Positions 44,573 through 53,583 are shown, counted from the first letter of the stretch. The stretch: DNA of 64,000 nt from Curtobacterium sp. MCLR17_032 (GCF_003234795.2 NZ_CP126268.1:2852001-2916000), one strand, 5' to 3'. Program-made: numbers and translations. Notes: generated by a model from the sequence alone, not told the origin.

Positions 44573-45607
44573 ATGATGACATCTCGATCCCAAGAGGCTC
44601 TCCCGCGGAGACGATTCACGCGTCCGGGTAAGGCCCGCGGAAGTGTATCGATCGTCCTGACGGCGATATCAGTGTTACTGCTGCTTGTTGGCGTCTTGGC
44701 TCCGCACACCGGTGGCGGCAAGTTACCCGTGCTGTACCTGCTAGTAGCGTTCCATTCGCTTTTCATGGTGGGTGTCACCGCCTTTACACTTTTGGCCGTC
44801 ATTGTCGTTGCGGCGCTCCGCTGGCGATGGGTGACCATAGTCATCGCACTCATAGCTCTTGTGGCGAGCGTGAGCGTTATGGTTCCGAGCTTGAACCGTT
44901 CGCCAAGAGTGGAGCCGGCTCGCGTCGCTTCATCGGGTGCCGGAACACTCCGGGTGCTTGAATGGAACACTGGCGAGCAGGACGTCGACACTACGGTTCT
45001 GCAGACGCTAATCAAGCAGACCGATCCAAACATCATTGTGCTCCCGGAGTATTTTACGCAGCTCGCGAAAGGAACGTTGGCTGATGTCGCAAAGCAGCGA
45101 GATATGCAGATCCTTGGCTGGAACGGTTCATCGGCGACGGCGTTGATCTCGCGATCGCTTGGCAACTACCGGGTCGACCACTCCGGGACCCCGCCTTGGG
45201 CTGGATTCGTCGCGGTACCTGCGAACCCTCAATCGCCGCGCTTAGTGATCACTCACCTGCAGCGCCCCAGCCTGACGAGCACGTCGCTGTGGCGTGAACA
45301 CGTCGAGTGGGCTGCCGCTCAGTGCCAGCAAGGCACTATCGCAGTTGGGGATTTCAACGCGACAGCGCCGAATATCAATCCGTCGACGAAGCTTGGCAAG
45401 TGCTCCGACAGCGCGGCAGCACTTGGCGAGAGCCCTCAGGGCACCTGGCCTACAGCGTTGCCTGGCTCGCTTGGTGCGACAATTGACCATGTGTTCGTCG
45501 GCCCCGGCTGGAAGGCGGCAGCGTTCTCTGTTCTCGATGGCCTCGACGAAGCCGGGTCGGACCATCGACCGACGTTTGCCGTGGTCACCCCTGCCCGCCG
45601 AACATAG
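44573..45607 (+). CDS. membrane-anchored endonuclease/exonuclease/phosphatase-family protein
   Basis: 344 residues. Three TM helices (about 25-45, 52-75 and 82-103) are followed by an EEP domain with the metal and catalytic motifs VLEWNTGEQ, VGDFNATAPN (Asp, Asn), ATIDHVFV and GSDHRPTFAV (Asp, His). It is predicted to hydrolyse a phosphodiester or phosphomonoester at the membrane, with the domain probably outside. GGAG lies 1 nt before ATG 44573 and 4 nt before ATG 44576, so the second ATG may be the true start. A TTTAGT -10 box lies at 44536-44541. Codon use differs from core genes. Nucleic acid, lipid or nucleotide substrates are all possible. Confidence 0.85.
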   Translation: MMTSRSQEALPRRRFTRPGKARGSVSIVLTAISVLLLLVGVLAPHTGGGKLPVLYLLVAFHSLFMVGVTAFTLLAVIVVAALRWRWVTIVIALIALVASVSVMVPSLNRSPRVEPARVASSGAGTLRVLEWNTGEQDVDTTVLQTLIKQTDPNIIVLPEYFTQLAKGTLADVAKQRDMQILGWNGSSATALISRSLGNYRVDHSGTPPWAGFVAVPANPQSPRLVITHLQRPSLTSTSLWREHVEWAAAQCQQGTIAVGDFNATAPNINPSTKLGKCSDSAAALGESPQGTWPTALPGSLGATIDHVFVGPGWKAAAFSVLDGLDEAGSDHRPTFAVVTPARRT

Positions 45608-45641
45608 AAAGGGCGGTCGGCGTGTGCCGACCGCCCTTTCT
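45606..45641. terminator. bidirectional terminator inside the island
   Basis: Perfect 16-bp arms (AGAAAGGGCGGTCGGC at 45606-45621, complement at 45626-45641) with a 4-nt loop and A/T ends on both sides. It lies between the convergent EEP gene (stop at 45607) and secreted-protein gene (stop at 45651). Confidence 0.9.
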
Positions 45642-45650
45642 GTGAGGAGG

Positions 45651-46115
45651 TCAGTAGTTGACCGCGACCTTGCTTGCGTTGAGGAACGTGTTTCGGTTAG
45701 AACCGGAAGTGTTCCCGTTGATTGCGGTGATGACGAACTGGTAGGTGCCCGAACCCGGGTTCCCGAAGGAGTACGTGCCACAAGCGTGCGTGGCGCTACC
45801 GTCGGCGCGTCCGTTCCGGTACAGGGTGACCTTGACGCTCGACAGCTTCGTCGAGCCCGGCGTCTTGCCGGCCGCGTTCACCTCGCAGCTGGAAAGCGTC
45901 ACAGTGGTTGTCGCGTTGTCCGATCCGTTGTCGATCCACTGACGGCTCGAGAACGTCGGCTGAACCTGGTTCAGAGAGCTCGTGAAGCTCCCCTCCGCGA
46001 ACGCCGAGCCCGTCAGGCCGCCTACTGCGAGTGCCGGAGCGCCGACCGCGATGACCCCGCCTGCGATCAGCTTCATCCTGAGACTAAGCCCCTTTGCCTT
46101 GCTCTTTACTACCAT
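45651..46115 (-). CDS. small secreted protein, unknown family
   Basis: 154 residues from ATG 46115, which has GGGGA five bases upstream; ATG 46127 is possible. A clear signal peptide (basic start, hydrophobic VIAVGAPALAVGGLTG, cleavage after SAFA) is followed by a mature domain of about 113 residues rich in Ser, Thr, Asn and Gly, with two cysteines (SSCEVN, THACGTY) that could form a disulfide. The pattern suggests an Ig-like beta-sandwich. It is divergent from a signal peptidase gene, a common pairing of substrate and processing enzyme. No toxin or adhesin motif recognised. Confidence 0.75.
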   Translation of the reverse strand: MVVKSKAKGLSLRMKLIAGGVIAVGAPALAVGGLTGSAFAEGSFTSSLNQVQPTFSSRQWIDNGSDNATTTVTLSSCEVNAAGKTPGSTKLSSVKVTLYRNGRADGSATHACGTYSFGNPGSGTYQFVITAINGNTSGSNRNTFLNASKVAVNY

Positions 46116-46247
46116 GAGAATCCCCATTCTTCTAGGTGAGGCCCGCCTACGAGCGGCGCCAACCTGACAGTATGGGCAAGACTCGTCGCAGCACAAGAGA
46201 GGTGCTCAGAATGACGAGGCCGCCTGCACGCACGTACAGAAAATGCC

Positions 46248-46934
46248 ATGGACCGGGAGAGCGACGTGGACACCTCCAAGTCAGGCCAAACCAGCCGAGC
46301 GCGTGTTCTCCGCGACATCGTCGTACTGCTGCTCGTAGCGGTGATCGTGCTGATGGGCCTGAGAACGTACGTGGTCCGTGCGCTCGTAGTCCCCTCTCAG
46401 TCGATGCAACCGACGCTTTTGGAGGGCAGCCGTATTTATGTCAACCAGCTGAGCCCGCGCCTTGCCGCTGTGCACCGCGGTGACATCGTCGTGTTTCGCG
46501 ACCCGGGAGGATGGCTCCCGGAGCACCCGAACTCACATCTGAGCGATGGGAGTGTCCTTGGAAATATATGGTCTTCATTCACTCAATTCATCGGTTTTCA
46601 GCCTCGGGCGAATGACGCGCAGATTGTTAAGCGGGTGATCGGAATACCCGGAGACACTGTTTCCTGCTGCACGGATGATGGGCTCCTCAAAGTGAACGGC
46701 AAGGCAATCGATGAGCCTTATCTTGCCAGCGCTGCATCAGCTCGGCTGCCGGCGAGCACGCCATTTGCGGTGAAAGTGCCCGCCGGGAAGCTATGGGTTC
46801 TTGGCGACAATCGTGTTCACTCTCAAGATTCTCGTAGCCATGTCCTCGCTTCTGATCAAGGGTTCGTCCCCGAGAAAAACGTGACTGGATTGGTTGTCGC
46901 AACTACTTCAGGGGGTTTCCGATGGCTTGACTAG
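46248..46934 (+). CDS. signal peptidase I
   Basis: 228 residues. One N-terminal TM (about 22-44) is followed by catalytic Ser52 (VVPSQSMQPTL), Lys128 (DAQIVKRVIGIPGD) and box E (LWVLGDNRVHSQDSR). It cleaves signal peptides on the outer face of the membrane. The Ser-Lys dyad and length are those of a standard type I enzyme, not the SipW/ER type. GTG 46266 has a better ribosome site (GGGAGAG) than ATG 46248, so the protein may start there. As an extra, island-borne peptidase it may serve the neighbouring secreted protein. Confidence 0.92.
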   Translation: MDRESDVDTSKSGQTSRARVLRDIVVLLLVAVIVLMGLRTYVVRALVVPSQSMQPTLLEGSRIYVNQLSPRLAAVHRGDIVVFRDPGGWLPEHPNSHLSDGSVLGNIWSSFTQFIGFQPRANDAQIVKRVIGIPGDTVSCCTDDGLLKVNGKAIDEPYLASAASARLPASTPFAVKVPAGKLWVLGDNRVHSQDSRSHVLASDQGFVPEKNVTGLVVATTSGGFRWLD

Positions 46935-46936
46935 GT

Positions 46937-46959
46937 GAATACTGATTAGGGAAGTATTC
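46937..46959 (+). terminator. AT-rich hairpin after the signal peptidase gene
   Basis: GAATACT (46937-46943) and AGTATTC (46953-46959) form a 7-bp stem with a 9-nt loop just past the stop codon. No T-run follows, so it is a moderate terminator candidate. From here to 47187 I see no gene with solid support; a plus-strand frame from GTG 47104 has good codon bias but no homology I recognise. Confidence 0.5.
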
Positions 46960-47187
46960 GTATCGCCGCGCTTCGTAGCCAGCCAGCCAGCTTCCTGCAT
47001 TCCTTATTGCTGGGTTGTGCGCCGCGCTCGGGTCGCTGCTCGCTATCGTTTCGGATCCGTCAAATGAGGCGCGAATGAACTCGGAAGAACGTTCCTCCCC
47101 GAGGTGCTCAACAGTTCGCACGCCTCACTGTGTCGGCCCACACGATACTGGCGTGACCGCTTGCCGCCGGAGCTTCGCACCGACGTT

Positions 47188-47745
47188 TCAGACCAACAAC
47201 TCATGGCGCAGGCGTTCCCGACGGCTCTCCCCGAGCCAGGCAAGCCCCGTCTCCTGCGTCCAGGCGAAGACACCGACCTCACAGGGTCGGTTAGCCACCC
47301 GAACACGTCTGTGATCATCCAACGCGCCGGCGATGCAGAGGACGACGATCGCCGCGATCATCGCTGCCGACGACCGGCTTCGGTCCTTCCGGCGTTCGCG
47401 GACCTCGACGACGAGCACGGCTGCCGGGATCCCGACGGCGATGGCGACGCCCAACAGGACGGCCAGCGTGGTGCCCGGGGTCGGCTCTCCGGACCCGAAG
47501 GTCTGCTGCAGGCTCGCCCGGAGTTGGAACGCGAAGCCCACGACGAGTGCAACGGGCATCAGCAACGCCACGACGACGCTCGACGACCGGTTGGTCACCT
47601 GTGTGGATTGGGCGGGCGGCGCCGGGGTCGTCCGCCCCGGGACGGCGGCGTCGAGCCCGTAGGGACCTGGTGAGCCCCGGTCCTCGTCCGGCTGCGACTC
47701 GGGTCCGTCGTCCGGTCCGCGGGCGTGATCGCGTGCATCGTTCAT
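47188..47745 (-). pseudogene. N-terminal fragment of the split membrane protein gene
   Basis: ATG 47745 has a strong GGGGGGA site. The frame encodes an acidic, Pro-rich cytoplasmic start, a TM helix (about residues 48-66, VVVALLMPVALVVGFAFQL), a second (about 83-100), and a third hydrophobic stretch AAMIAAIVVLCIAGA that is cut at about 47323. The remaining codons to the stop at 47188 appear to be read-through into the inserted DNA. Joining at the shared GCG codon gives IAGA-LLSTVGTTAQ in frame with the fragment at 43974-44435. Confidence 0.5.
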
Positions 47746-47792
47746 GTTCCCCCCGAGACCCATCTTGCCGGACCAGGACTACGGTGACCGCC

Positions 47793-48161
47793 ATGATCGG
47801 CTCACTCGACGTCGTCGTCCTGGACTGCCCGGACACCCGCGCCCTCGCTCGCTTCTACGCCGAAGTCCTCGGCGGGGAGATCGTCGCCTACGACGAGGAC
47901 TGGGCCGAGGTGGTCCTGCCCTTCGCCGGACACCGACCGTTGCTCGCCCTGCAGCGGGTCGACGACTACCGGGCTCCGGACTGGCCGGGGCAGGACGTCC
48001 CGCAGCAGCTCCACCTCGACGTGAAGGTGGACGACCTCGACATCGGAGAACAGGCCGTGCTGGCGATCGGCGCGCGGGCGACGGGCGAGGGCACCGACAC
48101 CTTCCGGGTCTACCTCGACCCGGCGGGGCACCCGTTCTGCCTGGTCCGCCCCCAGGACTGA
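47793..48161 (+). CDS. VOC/glyoxalase-family protein
   Basis: 122 residues with the paired beta-alpha-beta-beta-beta units of the vicinal oxygen chelate fold: LDVVVLDCPDTRALARFYAEVLGG opens the first and QLHLDVKVDDLD the second. It ends DPAGHPFCLVR, a typical VOC terminus. Members include glyoxalases, dioxygenases and antibiotic-binding proteins; the activity is unassigned. ATG 47793 follows a TACGGT -10 box by 7 nt. Confidence 0.88.
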   Translation: MIGSLDVVVLDCPDTRALARFYAEVLGGEIVAYDEDWAEVVLPFAGHRPLLALQRVDDYRAPDWPGQDVPQQLHLDVKVDDLDIGEQAVLAIGARATGEGTDTFRVYLDPAGHPFCLVRPQD

Positions 48162-48171
48162 CCCGCGCCGG

Positions 48172-48777
48172 TCAGGCCGACGTCGCCGGCTCGGCCGGCC
48201 CGGTCGGCGAGGCAGGCGAGGCGGGCGACGCGGGCGAGCCGGGCTCGACCGCCAGCCCCTCGACCACCTCGACCCGCGGCAGTTCCGCGAGCAGCGCACC
48301 CGGCAGGAACAGCTTTGCCCCGCGGACGCCCGCCCCGATGACGACCTCGGGCGCCTCGAGCACCCGGGAGTCGACGTACACCGCCCAGTCCGCGGGCAGC
48401 CCGATCGGCGTGATCCCGCCGTACTCCATCCGGGTGCGCTCGACCGCGTCGTCCATCGGTGCGAAGCTGACCTTCCGGGCGCCGAGCAGCCCCTTGACGG
48501 TCCGGTTGACGTCGAGCTTCGTGGACGCGAGCACGACGCACGCCGCGTAGGTCACGGTGTCGCCGCGCTTGCCCGCGACGACGATGCAGTTCGCACCACC
48601 GGACACCGGGAACCCGTAGGCCTCGGAGAACGCTGCCGTGTCCGCCAGGTCCGGGTCGATCGGCGACGCCTCGATCCGCTGCAGCACGGCGGAGGGCAGG
48701 GCGACCAGGGCCTCCGCGACGGGGATGGCGATCGAGCCGGTGGCGAGCAGGACGGGCATGCGGTTCAACGTCGGCAT
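48172..48777 (-). CDS. YbaK/ProX-type aminoacyl-tRNA deacylase
   Basis: 201 residues. The YbaK fold hydrolyses mischarged tRNAs such as Cys-tRNA-Pro or Ala-tRNA-Pro. Signatures are SGGANCIVVAGKRGD, the conserved Lys in TKLDVNRTVKGLLG, and EYGGITPIGLP. The last 30 residues are a Ser-Pro-Ala repeat produced by a GC-rich tandem sequence (48190-48250). ATG 48777 follows a TAGGGT -10 box by 6 nt. Confidence 0.9.
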   Translation of the reverse strand: MPTLNRMPVLLATGSIAIPVAEALVALPSAVLQRIEASPIDPDLADTAAFSEAYGFPVSGGANCIVVAGKRGDTVTYAACVVLASTKLDVNRTVKGLLGARKVSFAPMDDAVERTRMEYGGITPIGLPADWAVYVDSRVLEAPEVVIGAGVRGAKLFLPGALLAELPRVEVVEGLAVEPGSPASPASPASPTGPAEPATSA

Positions 48778-48849
48778 CGCTCCACCCTAGGGACGCCCAC
48801 CACGACGACGTGTCAGCCGGAACGCGGACGAAGCGACCCGACCCGACCC

Positions 48850-50076
48850 TCACCGCGAGCCGACCACCCGCCGCCGGTCCCGCGCCGATGCCCAGACCTG
48901 CACGACCAGCCCGAGCGCGATGAACCCCGCCATCATCCCGCCCATCGCCGTCGCGGTGCCGCCGAGCGCCCCGGCGAGCGGCGTCGCCAACCCACCGAGC
49001 CCGAACGTCAGCCCACCAGCCAGCGCCGAGGCGGTCCCGGGGTGCCGGTGGCCGAGTGCCTGCGTCAGCGTGATCGACCCGGGGATCACCCAGCCCCACG
49101 CGGCGGTGACGAGTGCCAGCGCCGGCCAGACCACGGCCGCGCCGGCACCGCTGACCGCGCCGAGCAGGACGAACACCGACCCGACGGTGCCGACGGCGAG
49201 GCCGATCGTGTAGAGCCGGTCCTCGGCGACGCGGCCGACGAGCTGCCGGAACACCAGTGTCGACACGATCATGCACGACGCGTTCGAGGCGAAGACGAGC
49301 GTGTAGAGCCCCTCGCCGAAGCCGTACTGCTGCTGGAACACGAACGACGACGTGGCGATGTACGAGAAGAACCCGATGGTCCCGCAGCACCCGGTGACGA
49401 GGTACCAGCGGAACCGCGGGATGCGCAGCAGCTCGGCCATCCGTTCGAGCACGGCGCGGGGCGACCGGCCGCCCGGGGTCGGCTCGACGAGGGTCTCCGG
49501 CAGGGACCGTGCGGCCGCGATGGTGAGGACGGCGCCGAGGACCGCGAGCACGACGAACGCCCCGCGCCAGGTCGAGAACGACAGCACGACCCCGCCCGCG
49601 AGCGGTGCGACGACCGGCCCGACCGAGTTCACGACCGCGAGCGTCGAGTACAGCCGGCTGCGCTCGGTCCCGGTGGCCGCGTCACCGACCATCGCCCGAC
49701 CCGCCACCGCGGCGGCGGCTCCACCGAGGCCCTGCACGACCCGGGCGACGACCAGGGTCACGATGTCCGGGGCGATCGCGCAGACCAGTCCGGCGACGGC
49801 GAACAGCGCCGTCCCGCCGAGCATGATCCGGCGCCGTCCGACCCCGTCGCTGATCGGTCCGACGACGATCTGCCCGACCGCGAAGGCGACGAGGAACGCG
49901 GTCAGCGTGAGCTGGACGGCGGCGGTCGAGACGTCGAGGTCACGGGCGATGGCCGGCAGCCCCGGGATGTACATGTCGGTCGCGAAGGGCGACACCCCGA
50001 CGATCAGGCTGAGGGTCAGCAACGGTCCCCGGCGCCCGGTCCAGGACGTGCGGGCCGGATCGGCAACGCTGCTCAT
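48850..50076 (-). CDS. MFS multidrug transporter, Bcr/CflA family
   Basis: 408 residues with 12 TM segments. VSPFATDMYIPGLPAIARDL in TM1 and VGPISDGVGRRRIMLGG after TM2 are family signatures. It would export drugs such as bicyclomycin or chloramphenicol. ATG 50076 follows a TAGGGT -10 box by 6 nt; an upstream ATG at 50133 would cover that promoter. No regulator gene is adjacent. Confidence 0.93.
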   Translation of the reverse strand: MSSVADPARTSWTGRRGPLLTLSLIVGVSPFATDMYIPGLPAIARDLDVSTAAVQLTLTAFLVAFAVGQIVVGPISDGVGRRRIMLGGTALFAVAGLVCAIAPDIVTLVVARVVQGLGGAAAAVAGRAMVGDAATGTERSRLYSTLAVVNSVGPVVAPLAGGVVLSFSTWRGAFVVLAVLGAVLTIAAARSLPETLVEPTPGGRSPRAVLERMAELLRIPRFRWYLVTGCCGTIGFFSYIATSSFVFQQQYGFGEGLYTLVFASNASCMIVSTLVFRQLVGRVAEDRLYTIGLAVGTVGSVFVLLGAVSGAGAAVVWPALALVTAAWGWVIPGSITLTQALGHRHPGTASALAGGLTFGLGGLATPLAGALGGTATAMGGMMAGFIALGLVVQVWASARDRRRVVGSR

Positions 50077-50162
50077 CGCCGCCACCCTAGCCCGCGCACA
50101 CCCCGTGGCGACAGGGCCGACCACGGCCGGCACGGGTCCGGATCGGCACCCGGCCGCATGAC

Positions 50163-50204
50163 GGACGGGAGGCCCGTGACCAGCTGGTCACGGGCCTCCC
50201 GTCC
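50163..50204. repeat. 42-bp palindromic repeat, copy 5 (perfect palindrome)
   Basis: Fully self-complementary over 42 bases. The outer arms equal those of copy 3, while the six central bases on each side differ (GACCAG-CTGGTC instead of GGCGGC-GCCGCC) and still pair. It lies between the MFS promoter and the end of the GH3 gene. Confidence 0.9.
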
Positions 50205-50251
50205 GACGGCCCCGCGCTCCCCCGCGGCGGCCGTCACCGGCCGGTTCCCCG

Positions 50252-52705
50252 TCAGCCGACGACCTCCCACGTGACGAGTCGCGCGTCACGGGTGGTGACC
50301 TCGTGCACGGGTCCCTCGACCGCGAGGAGCGCTCGCGGTGTCGCGGTGCCGGGCAGGACCCGGGCGGCGGTGGCGCGCTCGTTGACGATGACGCCACCGG
50401 TCGCGGTGTCGGCGTCCGCCACTGAGGCCGAGGCCGCCGCGTGCGAGCCGACCCAGACCTCCACGTCGCCGGGTTCCACGATCCGGACCATGCGCCGGTC
50501 GCTGAACGCCAGGCGGGTGGTGGGGACGGTGAAGGCGAGCCGCACGGACGCGCCGGCGTCGAGGTCGACGCGGGCGTAGCCGAGCAGCTGCACGACCGGA
50601 CGGGTGACCGATCCGGCGACGTCGTGCCCGAACAGCTGCACAACGTGGGCGCCGGCGACCGAGCCGGTGTTCGTCACCGTGACGCTGGCACTGAACGCTG
50701 ACCCGGCACGGACCGACTCGTCGACGACCAGGTCGGCGTACTCGAAGGACGCGTACGACAGGCCGAAGCCGAACGGCCGCACTGGGGTGGAGTCGGTCGC
50801 GGTGACGTCCGACGGACCACCGAGGGCCGGGTGCAGGTACGAGTACGGCTGCGCGCCGGCGGAGCGGGGCAAGGACACCGGCAGTCGACCGGAGGGGTTC
50901 ACCCGACCGGTGACGACGTCGGCGATCGCGAGCCCGCCGCCCTCACCGGGGAAGAACGCCTGCAGGACGGCGGCGGGCCGCGGCCCCTCGCCGTCGAGCG
51001 CCCAGCTGACGGCGTACGGCCGCCCGGTGAGGAGCACCAGGACGACCGGCGTACCGGTGGCGACCACGGCCTCCACCAGGTCGCGCTGCACGCCGGGCAG
51101 GTCGAGCGACTCGGAGTCGTTGCCCTCGCCGACGGTGCCACGGCCGAACAGGCCGGCCTGGTCGCCGACGACGACGACGGCGAGCTCGGCCTCCGTCGCG
51201 GCGGCGACGGCGTCCGCGATGCCGGTGCGGTCCTCCCCCTCGACCGTGCAGCCCTCGACGACCCGGACCGACGCGCCGGCGAACGCGTCGGTCAGCGCCT
51301 CGGCGACGGTCGGGATCGAGAACCCGAGCGGCAGTCCGGGGTGGGCGGCCAGGACGTGGTTCGCGAACGAGTAGCAGCCCTGCAGCGCCTCGGCCCGGTC
51401 GGCGTTGGGGCCGATGACGGCGACGGTGCCGGGGGTCTGCCGGACCGGCAGGACCCCGTCGTTGCCGAGCAGCACGATCGACTCCTCGGCGAGACGTCGG
51501 GCGAGCGCCTGGTGCCGGGGCGAGTCGAGGTCGACGCCGGTGGGCGGTTCGTCCTCGTACGCCTCGGGGTCGAGCAGGCCCAGGGCCTCCTTCTGCGCGA
51601 GGGCACGGAGGACCGCGCGGTCGACGTACGCCTCGTCGAGCTGGCCGGACCGGACGCGCTCCAGCAGGGGCTGCAGGTACGCGTCGCCGGTGGGCAGCTC
51701 GACGTCGATGCCGGCCTCGAGGGCGAGCGCCGCCGCTTCCCCACGGTCGGCGGCGACGGCGTGCATGACCTCGAGGAAGGCGATCGCGAAGTAGTCCGCG
51801 ACGACGGTGCCGTCGAAGCCGAGCTGTTCGCGGAGCACGCCCGTCAGGTACTCGGGGTTGGCGGCCATCGGGACGCCGTCGGTCTCGGTGTACGAGTTCA
51901 TCACCGAGCGGGCACCGCCGTCGAGCAGCGCCATCTCGAACGGCGGCAGGAACACGTCGCGGATCTCGCGCGGCCCGGCGGAGACGGGCGCGTGGTTGCG
52001 TCCGGCGCGGGACGCCGAGTAGCCGAGGAAGTGCTTCAGGGTGGCGTGCACGCCGGCGTCCTGCAGGCCGCGGACGTAGGCGGTGCCGACCGTGCCGACC
52101 AGGTACGGGTCCTCACCGATGCACTCGTCGACGCGGCCCCAGCGGGGGTCGCGGACGACGTCGAGCACCGGGGCGAGCCCCTGGTGGATGCCGAGCTCAC
52201 GCATCGAGTCGCCGATCGCACGGCCGACCTGTTCGACGAGTTCCGGGTCGAACGAGGCACCCCACGCGAGCGGGGTCGGGAAGGTCGCGGCCTTCCAGGC
52301 GGCCAGTCCGGTGAGGCACTCCTCGTGCACGAGGGCGGGGATGCCGAGCCGCGTCTCCCGCTTCAGGCGGCGCTGCTCCTGCCAGAGCCACGCGGCTCGC
52401 TCCTCGGCGTCGACCGGGCGGGTTCCGTAGACGCGGGTGTAGTGCCCGATGCCGTCACGGGTGACGTCGGGCAGCGTGGCCCGGTCGTCCTGCGCGGCCG
52501 CCATCTCGCCCTGCATGGGTGCGACGACGCCGTTCTGATCGAGCCAGTAGCCGACGATCTGCGCCGTCTTCTCCTCGAGCGTCATCCGGGCGAGCAGGTC
52601 GCGGACACGGTCGCTCACCTCGGGGACGGCCGGGAGGCCCGTGGCCGGGTCCGACAGTTCGGTGCGGACCGTGTCGACCTGTCGGGGTTCGTTGGTGATC
52701 GTCAT
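50252..52705 (-). CDS. GH3 beta-glucosidase/beta-xylosidase
   Basis: 817 residues, without a signal peptide, so cytoplasmic. The N-terminal TIM barrel has TLKHFLGYSA (Lys224-His225) and the nucleophile Asp304 in VVADYFAIAF. The second alpha/beta domain and a C-terminal fibronectin-III-like domain (about 690-780) follow. It would release glucose or xylose from imported oligosaccharides. The ATG overlaps the permease stop as ATGA, so it is the last gene of the ABC operon. The order binding protein-permease-permease-GH3 resembles the Streptomyces bxlEFGA operon for xylobiose. Confidence 0.93.
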   Translation of the reverse strand: MTITNEPRQVDTVRTELSDPATGLPAVPEVSDRVRDLLARMTLEEKTAQIVGYWLDQNGVVAPMQGEMAAAQDDRATLPDVTRDGIGHYTRVYGTRPVDAEERAAWLWQEQRRLKRETRLGIPALVHEECLTGLAAWKAATFPTPLAWGASFDPELVEQVGRAIGDSMRELGIHQGLAPVLDVVRDPRWGRVDECIGEDPYLVGTVGTAYVRGLQDAGVHATLKHFLGYSASRAGRNHAPVSAGPREIRDVFLPPFEMALLDGGARSVMNSYTETDGVPMAANPEYLTGVLREQLGFDGTVVADYFAIAFLEVMHAVAADRGEAAALALEAGIDVELPTGDAYLQPLLERVRSGQLDEAYVDRAVLRALAQKEALGLLDPEAYEDEPPTGVDLDSPRHQALARRLAEESIVLLGNDGVLPVRQTPGTVAVIGPNADRAEALQGCYSFANHVLAAHPGLPLGFSIPTVAEALTDAFAGASVRVVEGCTVEGEDRTGIADAVAAATEAELAVVVVGDQAGLFGRGTVGEGNDSESLDLPGVQRDLVEAVVATGTPVVLVLLTGRPYAVSWALDGEGPRPAAVLQAFFPGEGGGLAIADVVTGRVNPSGRLPVSLPRSAGAQPYSYLHPALGGPSDVTATDSTPVRPFGFGLSYASFEYADLVVDESVRAGSAFSASVTVTNTGSVAGAHVVQLFGHDVAGSVTRPVVQLLGYARVDLDAGASVRLAFTVPTTRLAFSDRRMVRIVEPGDVEVWVGSHAAASASVADADTATGGVIVNERATAARVLPGTATPRALLAVEGPVHEVTTRDARLVTWEVVG

Positions 52706-53583
52706 CCCTTGACCGCCCCGGTGAGACCGCCGACGATCCGGCGCTGGAAGATCGTGAAGAAGACCAGCGCGGGGATCATCGACATGGACGTGAACGCCAG
52801 CACCTTCGCCGTGTCGACGGAGTACTGCGACGAGAACGCCTGCACACCGAGCGGCAGCGTGTAGCTGCCCTCGTTGTTGAGGATGAACAGCGGCAGGATG
52901 TAGCTGTTCCAGCTGGCGATGAACGCCAGGATCCCGACGGTGACGACGCCCGGCAGGGACAGCGGCACGATCATCCGGAAGAAGAACCCGAGGCGGCTGG
53001 CACCGTCGATGGACGCCGCTTCCTCGAGCTCGTCGGGGATCGCCCGGAGGAACGGCACCAGGATGATGACGGTCGTCGGCAGGGCGAAGGCGATCTGCGG
53101 CAGGATCACACCGGCCAGGCTGTCCGTCAGACCGAGGTCCTTGATGAGCAGGTACAGCGGGGTGATCGCGACGGTGATCGGGAACATCAGGCCGGCGGCG
53201 AACAGCGCGTACAGGGCACCGCGGCCGGCGAACCGGTAGCGGGCCAGGATGTAGCTGACCATCAGGCCGAGCACGACGACACCGACGGTCGTCGCGATCG
53301 CGCTGATCGCCGAGTTGCTGAGCTCCCGCCAGAAGATCGAGCTGCCGAGGACCGAGCCGTAGTTGCCCAGTTCGAACGGAGCCGGCAGACCGGCGGGGCT
53401 GGTGGTGATCTGCGAGTTCGTCCGGAAGCCGCCCAGCACGATGTACAGCACCGGGGCGAGGTTCGCGGCGACGAACAGGATCGCCACGACGTAGGTGAGC
53501 GGGTTGGCGCGACCGATGGCCGCGCTCGACCGGCGGTCACGCGTCGCCCGGCGCCCGGGGGCGACGATGCTCGTGGTGGCCAT
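52702..53583 (-). CDS. ABC sugar transporter permease, MalG type
   Basis: 293 residues with six TM segments. The ATPase-contact EAA loop is EEAASIDGASRLGFFFRMIVPLS near residue 200. It pairs with the MalF-type permease, whose stop overlaps its start (TGATG). It imports oligosaccharides delivered by the binding protein at 54617-55918. Confidence 0.93.
   Translation of the reverse strand: MATTSIVAPGRRATRDRRSSAAIGRANPLTYVVAILFVAANLAPVLYIVLGGFRTNSQITTSPAGLPAPFELGNYGSVLGSSIFWRELSNSAISAIATTVGVVVLGLMVSYILARYRFAGRGALYALFAAGLMFPITVAITPLYLLIKDLGLTDSLAGVILPQIAFALPTTVIILVPFLRAIPDELEEAASIDGASRLGFFFRMIVPLSLPGVVTVGILAFIASWNSYILPLFILNNEGSYTLPLGVQAFSSQYSVDTAKVLAFTSMSMIPALVFFTIFQRRIVGGLTGAVKG

Larger units (their letters stand above)
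44436..47322. mobile_element. ~2.9-kb horizontally acquired island
   Basis: The boundaries are inferred from the two halves of the interrupted gene. Genes inside use more A/T at third codon positions and have AT-rich promoters unlike the surroundings. The cargo is an EEP-type nuclease/phosphatase, a secreted protein and a signal peptidase. I found no transposase, integrase or long terminal repeats, and only a 3-4 bp identity (GCG) at the ends, so the mechanism of entry is unknown. Confidence 0.5.

Noticed and set aside
47104..47673. Plus-strand frame with fair codon bias at the right end of the island
   Set aside because: Its second half is antisense to the interrupted membrane protein gene, and no family or ribosome site supports the first half; a truncated gene is possible but not shown.
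48190..48250. The Ser-Pro-Ala tail of the YbaK protein as a functional domain
   Set aside because: It is a simple GC-rich sequence expansion at the gene end with no fold or motif.
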